From: Streptomyces viridiviolaceus
GTDB lineage: Bacteria > Actinomycetota > Actinomycetes > Streptomycetales > Streptomycetaceae
Direction: 5' to 3'
Length of the DNA stretch: 64,000 bases
Assembly: GCF_014650995.1 (NCBI RefSeq)
Contig: NZ_BMWA01000006.1
Span: forward strand, 298,405 to 362,404
The notes beneath the pieces were generated by a model that saw nothing but the letters and a program-made list of their open reading frames with translations, did no database searches and had not been told where the DNA came from. The translations under genes were made by a program, and so were the position numbers. Within the stretch, counting starts at the first letter, position 1, and each line of letters opens with the position of its first letter. Shown one piece after another: positions 1-9,190 of this stretch.

Positions 1-2173
1 CGCCGAGCGAGTAGCCGGCGATGATCTGGGCGGCCTTCTGCACCTGCTCCTGGTAGACGATCAGGCCGTAGGTGACGTCCAGGACCTCCTTGAGCGGCTC
101 CTCCAGCTCCGGGTGGATCGGCGTGATCTCCTGCTGGCCGTTCTTGCGCAGGGCGTAGTTGATGTGCGAGTTCATGCCCATCGGGCCCGGCCGGTACAGG
201 GCCGAGACGGCGGAGATGTCCTCGAAGTTGTCGGGCTTCATCATGCGCAGCAGGGAGCGCATGGGGCCGCCGTCGAACTGGAAGACGCCGAGGGTGTCGC
301 CGCGCTGGAGCAGCTCGAAGGTCGTGGGGTCGTCGAGCGGGAGGCTCAGGAGATCGATGTCGATCCCCTTGTTGGCCTTCACCATCTTGACGGCGTCGTC
401 CATGATCGTGAGGTTGCGCAGGCCCAGGAAGTCCATCTTCAGCAGGCCGAGCGACTCGCAGCTCGGGTAGTCCCACTGCGTGATGGTCACGCCGTCGGTG
501 TGCCGGACCCAGACAGGGACGTGTTCCGTGATGGTCTCGCTGGACATGATCACGCCGGCGGCGTGCACGCCCATCTGCCGCACCAGGCCCTCGACGCCCC
601 GGGCGGTGTCGATGACCTTCTTCACGTCCGGCTCGTTCTCGTACATCCCGCGGACCTCGCCCGCCTCCGAGTAGCGGGGGTGCTCGGGGTCGGTGATGCC
701 GGAGAGCGGGATGCCCTTGCCGAGGACGTCGGCGGGCATGGCCTTGGTGATGCGGTCGCCCATCGCGTACGGATAGCCCAGCACGCGCGCGGAGTCCTTG
801 ATCGCGTTCTTGGCCTTGATGGTGCCGTACGTGCCGATCATGGCGACCTTGTCGGCGCCGTACTTCTCCGTCACGTACCTGATCACCTCGACGCGCCGGC
901 GCTCGTCGAAGTCGATGTCGACGTCGGGCATCGAGATGCGCTCGGGGTTGAGGAACCGCTCGAAGATCAGGCCGTGCGGGATGGGGTCGAGGTCGGTGAT
1001 GCCCATGGCGTAGGCGACGATCGAGCCGGCCGCGGAGCCTCGGCCGGGGCCGACGGCGATGCCCTGCTTCTTGGCCCACATGATGAAGTCGGCGACGACG
1101 AGGAAGTAGCCGGGGAAGCCCATCGAGATGATGGTGTCCATCTCGTACTCGGCCTGCTTCTGGCGGTCCTCGGGGATGCCGCCGGGGTAGCGGCGCTCCA
1201 TGCCGCGGCGGACCTCCTCCTTGAACCAGGTGACCTCGGTGTAGCCCTCGGGGATGTCGAACTTGGGCATGAGGTCGCGCTTCTCGAACATGCCGTCGGT
1301 GTCGACCATCTCGGCCACCAGGAGCGTGTTGGCGCAGCCCTCCTGCCAGGCGTCCGAGGAGTCGATGGCGTACATCTCCTCCGTGGACTTCAGGTAGTAG
1401 CCGGTCCCGTCGAACTTGAAGCGGTCCGGGTCCGAGAGGTTCTTGCCGGTCTGGATGCACAGCAGCGCGTCGTGGGCGCCCGCCTCGTGCGCGTAGGTGT
1501 AGTGCGAGTCGTTGGTGACCAGCGGCGGGATGCCGAGCTTCCTGCCGATCTCCAGCAGGCCGTCGCGGACCCGGTGTTCGATGTCGATGCCGTGGTCCAT
1601 CAGCTCCAGGAAGTAGCGGTCCTTGCCGAAGATGTCCTGGTAGTCGGCGGCCGCCTTGAGGGCCTCGTCGAACTGACCGAGGCGCAGCCGGGTCTGCACC
1701 TCGCCGGACGGGCAGCCGGTGGAGGCAACGATCCCCTCCGACCACTGGGAGATGGTCTCCTTGTCCATCCGGGGCCACTTCTGCAGCCAGCCCTCGGCGT
1801 AGGCGTCGGAGGAGAGGCGGAAGAGGTTGTGCAGGCCGGTCTTGTTCACGGCCCACATCGTCTTGTGGGTGTAGCCACCCGAACCGGAGACGTCGTCCCG
1901 CTTCTGGTGCGGCTGGCCCCACTGGATCTTGCGCTTGTTGCGGCGCGACTCCGGTGCGACATACGCCTCGATCCCGATGATCGGGGTGATTCCGGCCTTT
2001 TTCGCGGAGTGGAAGAAGTCGTACGCCCCGTGAAGGTTGCCGTGGTCGGACATGGCGATGTGCGTCATGCCCATCTCGTTGCACGCGTTGAACATGTCCT
2101 TCAGCCGCGCGGCACCGTCCAGCAGCGAGTACTGGGTGTGGACGTGCAGGTGCGTGAACGGCGGCTTGGACAC
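1..2173 (-). CDS. dnaE: DNA polymerase III alpha subunit, N-terminal part (gene runs off the window)
   Basis: Replicative DNA polymerase catalytic subunit; 724 codons are present and the C-terminal part lies beyond base 1. The PHP domain opens the protein ([13 protein letters not shown] near residue 8). The polymerase active-site stretch PDVDIDFDE begins at residue 416, with D417 and D419 corresponding to the metal-binding aspartates known in this family. [11 protein letters not shown] motif precedes it. The start is GTG at 2173, with an AGGAGG ribosome site complementary to 2180-2185. The DUF2252 gene diverges 212 bp away. Only the 3' truncation by the window edge is unusual; identity is not in doubt. 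Confidence 0.97.
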   Translation of the reverse strand, partial: MSKPPFTHLHVHTQYSLLDGAARLKDMFNACNEMGMTHIAMSDHGNLHGAYDFFHSAKKAGITPIIGIEAYVAPESRRNKRKIQWGQPHQKRDDVSGSGGYTHKTMWAVNKTGLHNLFRLSSDAYAEGWLQKWPRMDKETISQWSEGIVASTGCPSGEVQTRLRLGQFDEALKAAADYQDIFGKDRYFLELMDHGIDIEHRVRDGLLEIGRKLGIPPLVTNDSHYTYAHEAGAHDALLCIQTGKNLSDPDRFKFDGTGYYLKSTEEMYAIDSSDAWQEGCANTLLVAEMVDTDGMFEKRDLMPKFDIPEGYTEVTWFKEEVRRGMERRYPGGIPEDRQKQAEYEMDTIISMGFPGYFLVVADFIMWAKKQGIAVGPGRGSAAGSIVAYAMGITDLDPIPHGLIFERFLNPERISMPDVDIDFDERRRVEVIRYVTEKYGADKVAMIGTYGTIKAKNAIKDSARVLGYPYAMGDRITKAMPADVLGKGIPLSGITDPEHPRYSEAGEVRGMYENEPDVKKVIDTARGVEGLVRQMGVHAAGVIMSSETITEHVPVWVRHTDGVTITQWDYPSCESLGLLKMDFLGLRNLTIMDDAVKMVKANKGIDIDLLSLPLDDPTTFELLQRGDTLGVFQFDGGPMRSLLRMMKPDNFEDISAVSALYRPGPMGMNSHINYALRKNGQQEITPIHPELEEPLKEVLDVTYGLIVYQEQVQKAAQIIAGYSLG

Positions 2174-2385
2174 GTGCGGCCTCCTGGGAAAACGTGGGGC
2201 GACGGGCTGCGGACAGTCCGGGGGGTCAGCGTCGAAGTCTATGCCTCGGCACTGACAATCCGGGGCGCTCCGCGCGTACCTTCGTCCGAGGGGTCACGGG
2301 CACTTGCTCACACCCTCGAACGTTGGTCGGAGCGGAGGATCCGCTCCACTCGTCACGCACCGTCCGCACCAGGAGGCACCCAGCG

Positions 2386-3735
2386 ATGCCGGTCCCGCAG
2401 CTCCACGAGGAGCACCGCGGCGAGGAGATCCTCGCCGTCTTCGACACCGCCTTCGGCGAGCTCCTGGCCGCCGACCCTGCCGCGTTCCGCGTGAAGTTCC
2501 GGAAGATGGCGGCCTCGGCCTTCGCGTTCTACCGGGGCACGGCGTGCCTCTTCTACCACGACCTGGACGCGGAACACGCCGGGCGGGCCGGCGGGGGCGT
2601 GTTCAGCGGTTCCTACCTGGACGAGCGGACCTCCCGCGTGTGGATCCACGGCGATCTGCACGCGGAGAACTTCGGCACGTACATGGACTCCACCGGCCGG
2701 CTGATCTTCAACGTCAACGACTTCGACGAGGCGTACGTCGGCCCCTTCACCTGGGACCTCAAGCGCTTCGCCGCCTCCGTCGCGCTGATCGGGTACGCGA
2801 AGGCGCTCAGTGACGAGCAGATCACCGAGCTGGTCCGGGTGTACGCGGGCGCGTACCGCGAGCGGATCCACGCCCTGGCCACGGGGGCCAAGAGCGACGA
2901 GGTGCCGCCGTTCACCCTGGACACCGCCGAGGGGCCGCTGCTGGGGGCGCTGCGCGTCGCCCGCTCGCTGACCCGCTTCGGGCTGCTGGACTCGATGACG
3001 GAGATCCGCGACTTCGAGCGCCGCTTCGCTCCCGGCGGCGGCTCCATCGAGCTGGACGCGGCCACGCGCTACAAGGTGCTGGCGGCCTTCGACGGCTACC
3101 TGGAGACGCTCCCGGAGTCGTCCCTGACCCGTCCGGACTCCTACCGGGTGAAGGACGTCGTCGGCCGCCGCGGCATCGGCATCGGCTCTGCTGGCCTGCC
3201 TTCGTACAACATCCTCCTGGAGGGCAACAGCGACGCCCTGGAGAACGATGTCGTGATCTACATCAAGCAGGCCCAGACCCCGGCGGTCTCCCGGCACATC
3301 ACGGACCAGGCGATCCGCGACTACTTCCAGCACGAGGGCCACCGCACGGTGATCTCCCAGCGAGCCCTGCAGGCGCACGCCGACCCGTGGCTCGGCTGGA
3401 CCGAGCTGGACGGCGCGGGCCAGTTGGTCGCCGAGGTCTCGCCGTACGCCGTCGACCTGGACTGGAGCGACCTCGACGACCCGGAGGAGATCGCCGAGGT
3501 GATCGCCGACCTGGGCCGGGCCACGGCCACGATGCACGCGGCGGCGGACGACACCTCCGGCGAGTCCCTGGTGCCGTTCTCCACGGAACGGGCCATCGAC
3601 GCGGCGATCGCGGCCGACGAGGACGGCTTCGCGCCCCTCCTGGTGGACTTCGCCCACGGCTACGGCGCACGCGCGCGTGCCGACCACCAGATCTTCGTGG
3701 ACCTCTTCCGCAACGGCCGGATCCCGGGGCTGTGA
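2386..3735 (+). CDS. DUF2252 family protein (kinase-like fold)
   Basis: A 449-residue soluble protein of the DUF2252 family, whose biochemical function is not established. The family hallmarks are visible: HGDLHAENFG from residue 88 and NVNDFDEAY around residues 109-117, resembling the catalytic HxDxxxxN loop and acidic metal-binding motif of aminoglycoside-phosphotransferase-like folds. The following FTWDLKRFAAS is also typical. The ATG at 2386 has AGGAGG ten bases upstream (2371-2376); an in-frame open extension back to 2194 lacks such a site and is rejected. It is divergent from dnaE and 67 bp before a membrane-protein gene on the same strand. Phosphotransferase activity is only a fold-based guess. 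Confidence 0.85.
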   Translation: MPVPQLHEEHRGEEILAVFDTAFGELLAADPAAFRVKFRKMAASAFAFYRGTACLFYHDLDAEHAGRAGGGVFSGSYLDERTSRVWIHGDLHAENFGTYMDSTGRLIFNVNDFDEAYVGPFTWDLKRFAASVALIGYAKALSDEQITELVRVYAGAYRERIHALATGAKSDEVPPFTLDTAEGPLLGALRVARSLTRFGLLDSMTEIRDFERRFAPGGGSIELDAATRYKVLAAFDGYLETLPESSLTRPDSYRVKDVVGRRGIGIGSAGLPSYNILLEGNSDALENDVVIYIKQAQTPAVSRHITDQAIRDYFQHEGHRTVISQRALQAHADPWLGWTELDGAGQLVAEVSPYAVDLDWSDLDDPEEIAEVIADLGRATATMHAAADDTSGESLVPFSTERAIDAAIAADEDGFAPLLVDFAHGYGARARADHQIFVDLFRNGRIPGL

Positions 3736-3802
3736 CCCCGGGCTCTCACAGCCACCCTTTAGGGTTCCTTTACCGGAGCCCGTGACACACTCTCCTATCG
3801 CT

Positions 3803-4507
3803 ATGGACATAACCGGAACCCCGCTCAGAGCCGTGCGCGCGGCGCTGTTCACGGCACTCGTCGTGACGCTCAGCACCGCGTCGCACGTGCTGCTGTCCGG
3901 GGTCCCGCTGCCGCTGAGCACGGTGGCCTCGGTCGCCGCCGCCGTGTTCGTGATCGCGTACGCCCTGGCGGGCCGCGAGCGCGGCTTCGGGCGGATCGCC
4001 GCCCTGCTGATCCCCCTGGAGCTGGCCGCGGACACGGTGTTCACCACCGGCCAGCACGTCTGCTACGGGCGAGCGGGCGGCCCGGTCACCGGTCCGCTGG
4101 CCTCGGTCGGCTTCGACGTGCTGTGTGGCGACGGCACCGGTGTGGGAGCCGGTGTCGGCACCCCGCTGACCCGGGTGACCGGCGCCGACACCGACCGGCT
4201 GGCGGCCGCGCTGGCCCACGCCGACCCGGCGACCGCCTGGCTGCTGCTCGGCGCGCACATCGGCGTCGGCCTCCTGGCGGCGGCCTGGCTGCGCCGCGGC
4301 GAGCGGGCGCTGGCCCAACTGCTGCGGGCCGTGGCCGCAACGACATTCCGGCCGCTGCTCCTCGCCGTCGCGGCCGTGAGCGTACGCCGCGCTCCGGCGG
4401 TGCGCCGCCCGGCGCGACCGGTCCGCCGCGCCGCCACCGCACGCGAGCGGATCCTCGCGCACTCCCTGGGACGGCGCGGACCGCCGTGCTCGGTCGCCTT
4501 CGCGTGA
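3803..4507 (+). CDS. Hypothetical alanine-rich membrane protein
   Basis: About 234 residues with an N-terminal hydrophobic pair (roughly residues 10-60), a middle hydrophobic helix (LLLGAHIGVGLLAAAWL) and a third near FRPLLLAVAAVSV, followed by a basic Arg/Ala-rich tail. This suggests an integral membrane protein with a cytoplasmic tail. Two cysteines (in HVCYG and VLCGD) flank a glycine-rich loop. I do not recognise a functional family. The start is uncertain: ATG 3803 has no good ribosome site, and GTG 3782 has GGAG only three bases upstream. It lies directly before the thioredoxin-like gene and may share its transcript. Confidence 0.6.
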   Translation: MDITGTPLRAVRAALFTALVVTLSTASHVLLSGVPLPLSTVASVAAAVFVIAYALAGRERGFGRIAALLIPLELAADTVFTTGQHVCYGRAGGPVTGPLASVGFDVLCGDGTGVGAGVGTPLTRVTGADTDRLAAALAHADPATAWLLLGAHIGVGLLAAAWLRRGERALAQLLRAVAATTFRPLLLAVAAVSVRRAPAVRRPARPVRRAATARERILAHSLGRRGPPCSVAFA

Positions 4508-4592
4508 CCCGTCATCCGACATTCGAGCACCAGCAGTCCCCCCTACGTTTTCCGCACACCCGCGTGTGCGCGTCCCCACGGAGATCAACACC

Positions 4593-5393
4593 ATGAGCAA
4601 GCGGAACAGCCAGGCGGCGAAGACGGCGGCCCGTGAGCGGCTGCGCCAGGAGCGCGAGCGCCAGGCCAAGCGCGACAAGGCCAAGCGGCAGGTCATCGTC
4701 GCCTGCTCCATCGTCGGCGTCCTGGCGATAGCCGGCGGCATCGGCTACGCCGTCGTCCAGAACAGCCAGCCCTCGGGCTGGGAGAAGGCCGCCGAGGCCG
4801 AGGTGGTCCCCCCGGCCAACGCGTCGGGCAAGAACGGCACCACGGTCACCATCGGCGACTCCAAGACCGACAACGTGATCCACCTCTACGAGGACCCGCG
4901 CTGCCCGGCCTGCGCCTCCTTCGAGCAGACCGTCGGCGAGACCGTCAACAAGGGCATGGAGGACGGCGACTACAAGCTCTCCTTCACGCTCGGCACCTTC
5001 CTCGACGGCAACCTCGGCGGCGAGGGCTCGAAGAACGCGCTCAGCGCGCTCGGTGCCGCGCTGAACGTCAGCCCCGAGGCGTTCCTCGACTACAAGGCCG
5101 CGCTCTACTCCTCCGAGTACCACCCCGAGGAGTCGTCCGACGAGTTCGCGAAGGACGACTACCTGATCAAGGTGGCGGACACCGTCGACGCCCTGAAGAA
5201 CAACAAGAAGTTCCAGGACGCCGTGGAGAAGGGCACCTACGACGCCTGGGCCATGAAGATGAGCGAGTCCTTCGACAAGACCGAGGACGTCCAGTCGACC
5301 CCGACCATCAAGATCAACGACAAGGTGATCGAGAACCCGAGCACCGTCGCCGACTGGGAGAAGGCGCTGAAGGACGCCGGGGTCACCAAGTGA
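4593..5393 (+). CDS. Membrane-anchored DsbA-like thioredoxin-fold protein
   Basis: A 266-residue protein with a basic N-terminal segment (SKRNSQAAKTAARERLRQER region), one membrane helix (about residues 37-57) and an exported thioredoxin domain. The redox motif CPAC sits at residues 104-107 in EDPRCPACASF, and the cis-proline loop is STPTIKIND. This fits the DsbA-like thiol-disulfide exchange family (PF13462 type) acting outside the membrane. ATG 4593 has GGAG at 4580-4583; a GTG 27 bases upstream is less likely. A hairpin overlaps its stop codon and a second strong terminator follows. The substrate is unknown. Confidence 0.85.
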   Translation: MSKRNSQAAKTAARERLRQERERQAKRDKAKRQVIVACSIVGVLAIAGGIGYAVVQNSQPSGWEKAAEAEVVPPANASGKNGTTVTIGDSKTDNVIHLYEDPRCPACASFEQTVGETVNKGMEDGDYKLSFTLGTFLDGNLGGEGSKNALSALGAALNVSPEAFLDYKAALYSSEYHPEESSDEFAKDDYLIKVADTVDALKNNKKFQDAVEKGTYDAWAMKMSESFDKTEDVQSTPTIKINDKVIENPSTVADWEKALKDAGVTK

Positions 5394-5400
5394 CCCCGGC
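5376..5400 (+). terminator. Hairpin overlapping the stop codon of the thioredoxin-like gene
   Basis: Perfect 11-bp inverted repeat (5376-5386 with 5390-5400) and a 3-nt loop; the TGA stop (5391-5393) lies in the 3' arm. It precedes the stronger hairpin at 5444. It may protect the mRNA 3' end or contribute to termination. Confidence 0.5.
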
Positions 5401-5443
5401 CTGACCACCGTGGGGCGGTGACGCCTCACGGAAGCACGGCGAA

Positions 5444-5476
5444 AGAGCGGGCGAACTTTTCGAGTTCGCCCGCTCT
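5444..5476 (+). terminator. Rho-independent-type terminator before phoD
   Basis: Perfect 13-bp stem (5444-5456 with 5464-5476) with loop TTTTCGA and no T-tail, as is usual in Streptomyces. It separates the thioredoxin-like gene from phoD. Confidence 0.75.
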
Positions 5477-5484
5477 CGGGCATA

Positions 5485-5504
5485 CCGATCAGTAACCTGA
5501 TCGG
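5485..5504. promoter_or_regulatory. Palindrome abutting the phoD start codon
   Basis: CCGATCAG-TAAC-CTGATCGG, two perfect 8-nt arms ending two bases before the GTG start. No Shine-Dalgarno is visible here, so the site could be an operator or a translation-masking hairpin. The function is inferred from position only. Confidence 0.4.
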
Positions 5505-5506
5505 CC

Positions 5507-7177
5507 GTGACCAGTCGATACAGATCATCCGAGAGCGCCGTCCCGGCCGACTCCCTCTCCCCCAGCCGCCGTACGGTCGTCAAGGCCGCGGCGGCCGGCG
5601 CGGTTCTGGCGGCTCCGCTCACCGCCGCCCTGCCCGCCGGCGCGGCCGACGCCGTCCCCGCCTTCCTGCACGGCGTCGCCTCCGGCGATCCGCTGCCCGA
5701 CGGCGTCCTGCTGTGGACACGCGTGACGCCCACGCCCGAGGCCGTACCGGGCTCGGGGGCAGGTCCGGACACCGAGGTGAGCTGGGTCGTCGCCAGGGAC
5801 CGCGCCTTCACGAACATCGTGGCCAAGGGCTCCACCACCGCGACCGCCGGCTCCGACCACACCGTCAAGGCGGACGTCCGGGGCCTCGCCCCCGCCACCG
5901 ACTACTGGTTCCGCTTCTCCGCCGGCGGCACCGACTCCCCCGCCGCGCGCACCCGCACCGCCCCCGCGGCCGACGCGGCCGTCGCCGGCCTGCGCTTCGG
6001 CGTCGTCTCCTGCGCCAACTGGGAGGCCGGCCACTTCTCCGCGTACCGCCATCTCGCGGCCCGCGGGGACCTGGACGCCTGGCTGCACCTTGGCGACTAC
6101 ATATACGAGTACGGCACCGGCGAGTACGGCACGCGCGACACCGTCGTACGCCCGCACGCGCCCGCCCACGAGATCGTCACCCTCGCCGACTACCGCGTCC
6201 GGCACGCCCGGTACAAGACCGACCCCGACCTCCAGGCGCTGCACGCGACTGCCCCGGTCGTCGCCATCTGGGACGACCACGAGATCGCCAACGACACCTG
6301 GTCGGGCGGCGCGGAGAACCACACCGAGGGCGCGGAGGGGACCTGGGCGGCGCGTCAGGCCGCCGCCAAGCAGGCGTACTTCGAGTGGATGCCGGTGCGC
6401 CCGGCGATCGCCGGCACCACCTACCGCCGCCTGCGCTTCGGCAAGCTGGCCGACCTGTCGCTGCTCGACCTGCGCTCCTACCGCTCGCAGCAGGCCGCCC
6501 TCGGCAACGGCGAGGTCGACGACCCGGAGCGCACCCTCACCGGCCGCGCCCAGCTCGACTGGCTCAAGGCCGGGCTGACGGCGTCCGACACCACCTGGCG
6601 GCTGGTCGGCAACTCGGTCATGATCTCGCCGTTCGCCATCGGCTCGCTCTCCGCCGAGCTGCTGAAGCCGCTGGCGGAGCTGCTGGGCCTGCCCAAGGAG
6701 GGCCTCGCCCTCAACACCGACCAGTGGGACGGCTACACCGACGACCGGCGCGAGCTGCTGGCCCACCTGCGGGCGAACGCCATCCGCAACACGGTGTTCC
6801 TGACCGGAGACATCCACATGGCCTGGGCCAACGACGTGCCGCACAACGCCGGTACCTATCCGCTGTCCGCCTCGGCCGCCACGGAGTTCGTCGTCACCTC
6901 GGTGACCTCCGACAACCTCGACGACATCCTGAAGGTCGGCGAGGGCACGGTCTCCACGGTCGCCGCACCGCTGATACGCGCGGCCAACCGCCACGTGCAC
7001 TGGGTCGACACCGACCGGCACGGTTACGGGGTGCTGGACATCACCGCCGACCGGGCGCAGATGGACTACTACGTCGTGTCCGACCGCACCGACCCGGACG
7101 CCACGTCGTCCTGGGCCAGGTCGTACCGGACGCGCAGCGGCACGCAGAGGGTCGAGCGGGCCTACGACCCTGTGTGA
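5507..7177 (+). CDS. phoD: Secreted alkaline phosphatase / phosphodiesterase PhoD
   Basis: A 556-residue PhoD-family metallophosphatase that releases phosphate from phosphomono- and diesters outside the cell. A twin-arginine signal is present ([13 protein letters not shown], then a hydrophobic stretch and an AGA cleavage region near residue 46). An N-terminal Ig-like PhoD_N domain precedes the metallophosphatase core, with [26 protein letters not shown] and TGDIHMAWA motifs contributing metal ligands. GTG 5507 is the only start giving the complete Tat signal. Streptomyces phoD genes are controlled by PhoP; I see no convincing pair of PHO-box repeats here, only one degenerate GTTC unit inside the preceding terminator arm. 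Confidence 0.93.
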   Translation: MTSRYRSSESAVPADSLSPSRRTVVKAAAAGAVLAAPLTAALPAGAADAVPAFLHGVASGDPLPDGVLLWTRVTPTPEAVPGSGAGPDTEVSWVVARDRAFTNIVAKGSTTATAGSDHTVKADVRGLAPATDYWFRFSAGGTDSPAARTRTAPAADAAVAGLRFGVVSCANWEAGHFSAYRHLAARGDLDAWLHLGDYIYEYGTGEYGTRDTVVRPHAPAHEIVTLADYRVRHARYKTDPDLQALHATAPVVAIWDDHEIANDTWSGGAENHTEGAEGTWAARQAAAKQAYFEWMPVRPAIAGTTYRRLRFGKLADLSLLDLRSYRSQQAALGNGEVDDPERTLTGRAQLDWLKAGLTASDTTWRLVGNSVMISPFAIGSLSAELLKPLAELLGLPKEGLALNTDQWDGYTDDRRELLAHLRANAIRNTVFLTGDIHMAWANDVPHNAGTYPLSASAATEFVVTSVTSDNLDDILKVGEGTVSTVAAPLIRAANRHVHWVDTDRHGYGVLDITADRAQMDYYVVSDRTDPDATSSWARSYRTRSGTQRVERAYDPV

Positions 7178-7232
7178 CAGCCGTGACCAAGGGGCGATTT
7201 CCAGCCAACCCCAGTGAGTTCCCGCACTGTTA

Positions 7233-7253
7233 AGGCGAGATCACATCTCGCCT
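7233..7253 (+). terminator. phoD terminator
   Basis: Perfect 9-bp stem AGGCGAGAT/ATCTCGCCT with a 3-nt loop, 55 bases after the phoD stop. Confidence 0.6.
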
Positions 7254-7264
7254 GACTCCACTAC

Positions 7265-7310
7265 GGCGGGTGGTGCGAGCCGTGACCCGAATCCGGACAC
7301 ACCACCCGCC
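7265..7310. repeat. Inverted repeat downstream of phoD
   Basis: GGCGGGTGGTG (7265-7275) and CACCACCCGCC (7300-7310) form a perfect 11-bp stem around a 24-nt loop. It may be a second terminator or a protein-binding site. Confidence 0.4.
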
Positions 7311-7506
7311 CCAGTCACGGCACTCGTTACGTCGAGATCTCAAACTCCGGACAGGCCGTCAATTCATTTCCCCAATTCCCCTCGTTTGCCGGGAATTTGA
7401 TTGGGCCTGATCACCGCTCTTCGCAGCTGGTCATGTCCACGTAATCTCCGGGCGGCGGCCAGGAAGACCCCTGTGCCTCTCCCCACCGCATCCGCTAGGA
7501 GCCAGC
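7311..7506 (+). other. Leader region of the metalloprotease gene, no gene
   Basis: With the two hairpins just upstream, this completes a 329-bp gap. It contains an unusually A/T-rich patch (about 7350-7402), likely promoter DNA, and the ribosome site TAGGAG at 7496-7501. No ORF with coding character was seen, and no -10/-35 pair is convincing enough to name. Confidence 0.4.
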
Positions 7507-8505
7507 ATGCGTGCGCTTGCCCGGATATCCCCCTCGACGCGCAGACGTGTTCTCGCCACCGCCCTCGTGGCCGGAACCCTGATGCTCACTCCTCTGTCGG
7601 CGCCCACGGGCGTCGCGGCGGCCGGCACCCCCACCGCCGCCGAGTGCGTGGAGGACACCCACGCGGGCGCCCACGCCTCGGCCCGCGAGGCCCGCCCCGG
7701 GTCCGGCGAGCACGCCGCCGAGCCCAACGAGGTGAGCGCGGCCAGGGCCCAGGCCATGGACGCCGACCTGCGCAAGAAGCTCGACAGGCTGCCCGGGAAC
7801 GGCCGCGGCCTCTCGGCCGCCGCCACGACCACCGTCCCGGTCTACTTCCACGTCATCCACGACGGCGCGGCCGGCCAGCTCGGCTCGGCCGACATCACCG
7901 CCCAGATGAACGTGCTGAACGCGGCGTTCGGCGGCCAGGGCACCGGCAACGTCGACTCGGGCTTCCAGTTCTCGCTGGCGGGCACCGACTACACGGACAA
8001 CGCCGCCTGGTACAACGTCTCCTCCGGTTCGGCCGAGGAGCGGGCGATGAAGTCCGCGCTGCGCAAGGGCGGCGCGAACGCGCTGAACATCTACACCGCC
8101 AACCTCGGTGGCGGCCTGCTCGGCTGGGCCACCTTCCCCAGCTCCTACAACTCCAGCCCGTCCATGGACGGCGTGGTCATGCTGGACGCCTCCCTGCCGG
8201 GCGGCTCGGCCACGAACTACAACCAGGGCGACACCGCGACCCACGAGGTCGGCCACTGGCTGGGGCTGTACCACACCTTCCAGGGCGGCTGCAACGGCAA
8301 CGGCGACTACGTCGAGGACACCCCGGCCGAGAAGAGCCCCGCGTACGAGTGCCCCGAGGGCCTGGACAGCTGCACCCGCAAGCCGGGCGCCGACCCGATC
8401 CACAACTTCATGGACTACACGTACGACGCCTGCATGTACCAGTTCAGTTCGGGCCAGGTGACCCGCATGCAGCAGAGCTGGGCCGCATACCGCGCCGCCG
8501 GCTGA
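7507..8505 (+). CDS. Secreted zinc metalloprotease, M43 (pappalysin-like) family
   Basis: A 332-residue extracellular protease. A Sec signal peptide is clear: a basic N-terminus with RRR, a hydrophobic core ([14 protein letters not shown]) and an alanine-rich cleavage zone near residue 38. A propeptide of about 60 residues precedes the catalytic domain starting at [12 protein letters not shown]. The zinc motif [11 protein letters not shown] (HExxHxxGxxH) and the downstream [14 protein letters not shown]et-turn identify an M43-type metzincin. Four cysteines after the zinc site could form disulfides. ATG 7507 follows TAGGAG. It probably digests extracellular protein; the substrate is unknown. 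The gene converges on the hydrolase gene, with 5 bp between stops. Confidence 0.9.
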   Translation: MRALARISPSTRRRVLATALVAGTLMLTPLSAPTGVAAAGTPTAAECVEDTHAGAHASAREARPGSGEHAAEPNEVSAARAQAMDADLRKKLDRLPGNGRGLSAAATTTVPVYFHVIHDGAAGQLGSADITAQMNVLNAAFGGQGTGNVDSGFQFSLAGTDYTDNAAWYNVSSGSAEERAMKSALRKGGANALNIYTANLGGGLLGWATFPSSYNSSPSMDGVVMLDASLPGGSATNYNQGDTATHEVGHWLGLYHTFQGGCNGNGDYVEDTPAEKSPAYECPEGLDSCTRKPGADPIHNFMDYTYDACMYQFSSGQVTRMQQSWAAYRAAG

Positions 8506-8510
8506 GCCGT

Positions 8511-9083
8511 CTAGCCGAGCGACTCCAGGAAGCCGAGCGCCACCCGCCAGGTGGCCTCGGCCGCCTCCTCGTCCCAGTCCGGCAGCTCGGGGTCGGTGTA
8601 GAGGTGACCGGCCCCCGCGTACCGGTACACCTCCACGTCGGCGCCGGCCCGGCCCATCTGCAGGTACCAGGCGCTGAGCCAGTCGTCCGTCTCGAACGGG
8701 TCCGGTTCGGCGACGTGCAGCTGCACCGGCAGATCGTCCACCGCGGCATTGGGGGCGATGTCCGAGGTGCCGTGCAGCAGGAGCAGTCCGCGCGCCTGGT
8801 GGTCGCCGAGGGCGAGGGTCTGGGCGACGGAGGCGCCGAGCGAGAACCCGGCGTACACCAGCCCCCGGTCGGAGTACGGCGCCGCGGCCAGCACGGCCCG
8901 CTTCAGCAGCTCCTCCTTGCCGATCTCCTCCTTGTGGGCCATGCCCTCCTCGACCGTGTCGGACGTGCGTCCCTCGAAGAGGTCCGGTGTCCACACCTGG
9001 TGACCGGCGTCACGCAGCCGGTCGGCGGCCTGCCGCACCGCGGGCCTGAGGCCGTAGGTCGAATGAAAGAGCACGATGTTCAT
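8511..9083 (-). CDS. Dienelactone hydrolase family protein
   Basis: A 190-residue alpha/beta hydrolase. The nucleophile elbow is present as GFSLGAS (serine where dienelactone hydrolases have cysteine or serine), with a late AGAGHLYTD histidine and acidic residues (FETDDW, PELPDWDEEA). The N-terminus MNIVLFHSTYGLRPAV is typical. ATG 9083 was chosen because domain homology begins there; an open extension upstream looks non-coding. No substrate can be assigned. It is convergent with the M43 protease gene and divergent from the mscS gene. Confidence 0.8.
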   Translation of the reverse strand: MNIVLFHSTYGLRPAVRQAADRLRDAGHQVWTPDLFEGRTSDTVEEGMAHKEEIGKEELLKRAVLAAAPYSDRGLVYAGFSLGASVAQTLALGDHQARGLLLLHGTSDIAPNAAVDDLPVQLHVAEPDPFETDDWLSAWYLQMGRAGADVEVYRYAGAGHLYTDPELPDWDEEAAEATWRVALGFLESLG

Positions 9084-9190
9084 GGGGACATGGTGCCAGC
9101 CGGGTGTGACACCGCGGCCGAGCGCCCGTACCCAGGACCGCTCCGAAGTCACATGTTCATGGGTCGGCGCCGCCGGTTAGGTTCGTGGGC

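Noticed and set aside
113..2494. Long plus-strand reading frame opposite dnaE
   Set aside because: Its translation is a Val/Asp/Gly/Arg-rich shadow of the high-GC dnaE codons; dnaE motifs on the minus strand are unambiguous.
5464..5474. PHO box for phoD
   Set aside because: Only one degenerate GTTC unit, inside a terminator arm, without the direct-repeat partner.
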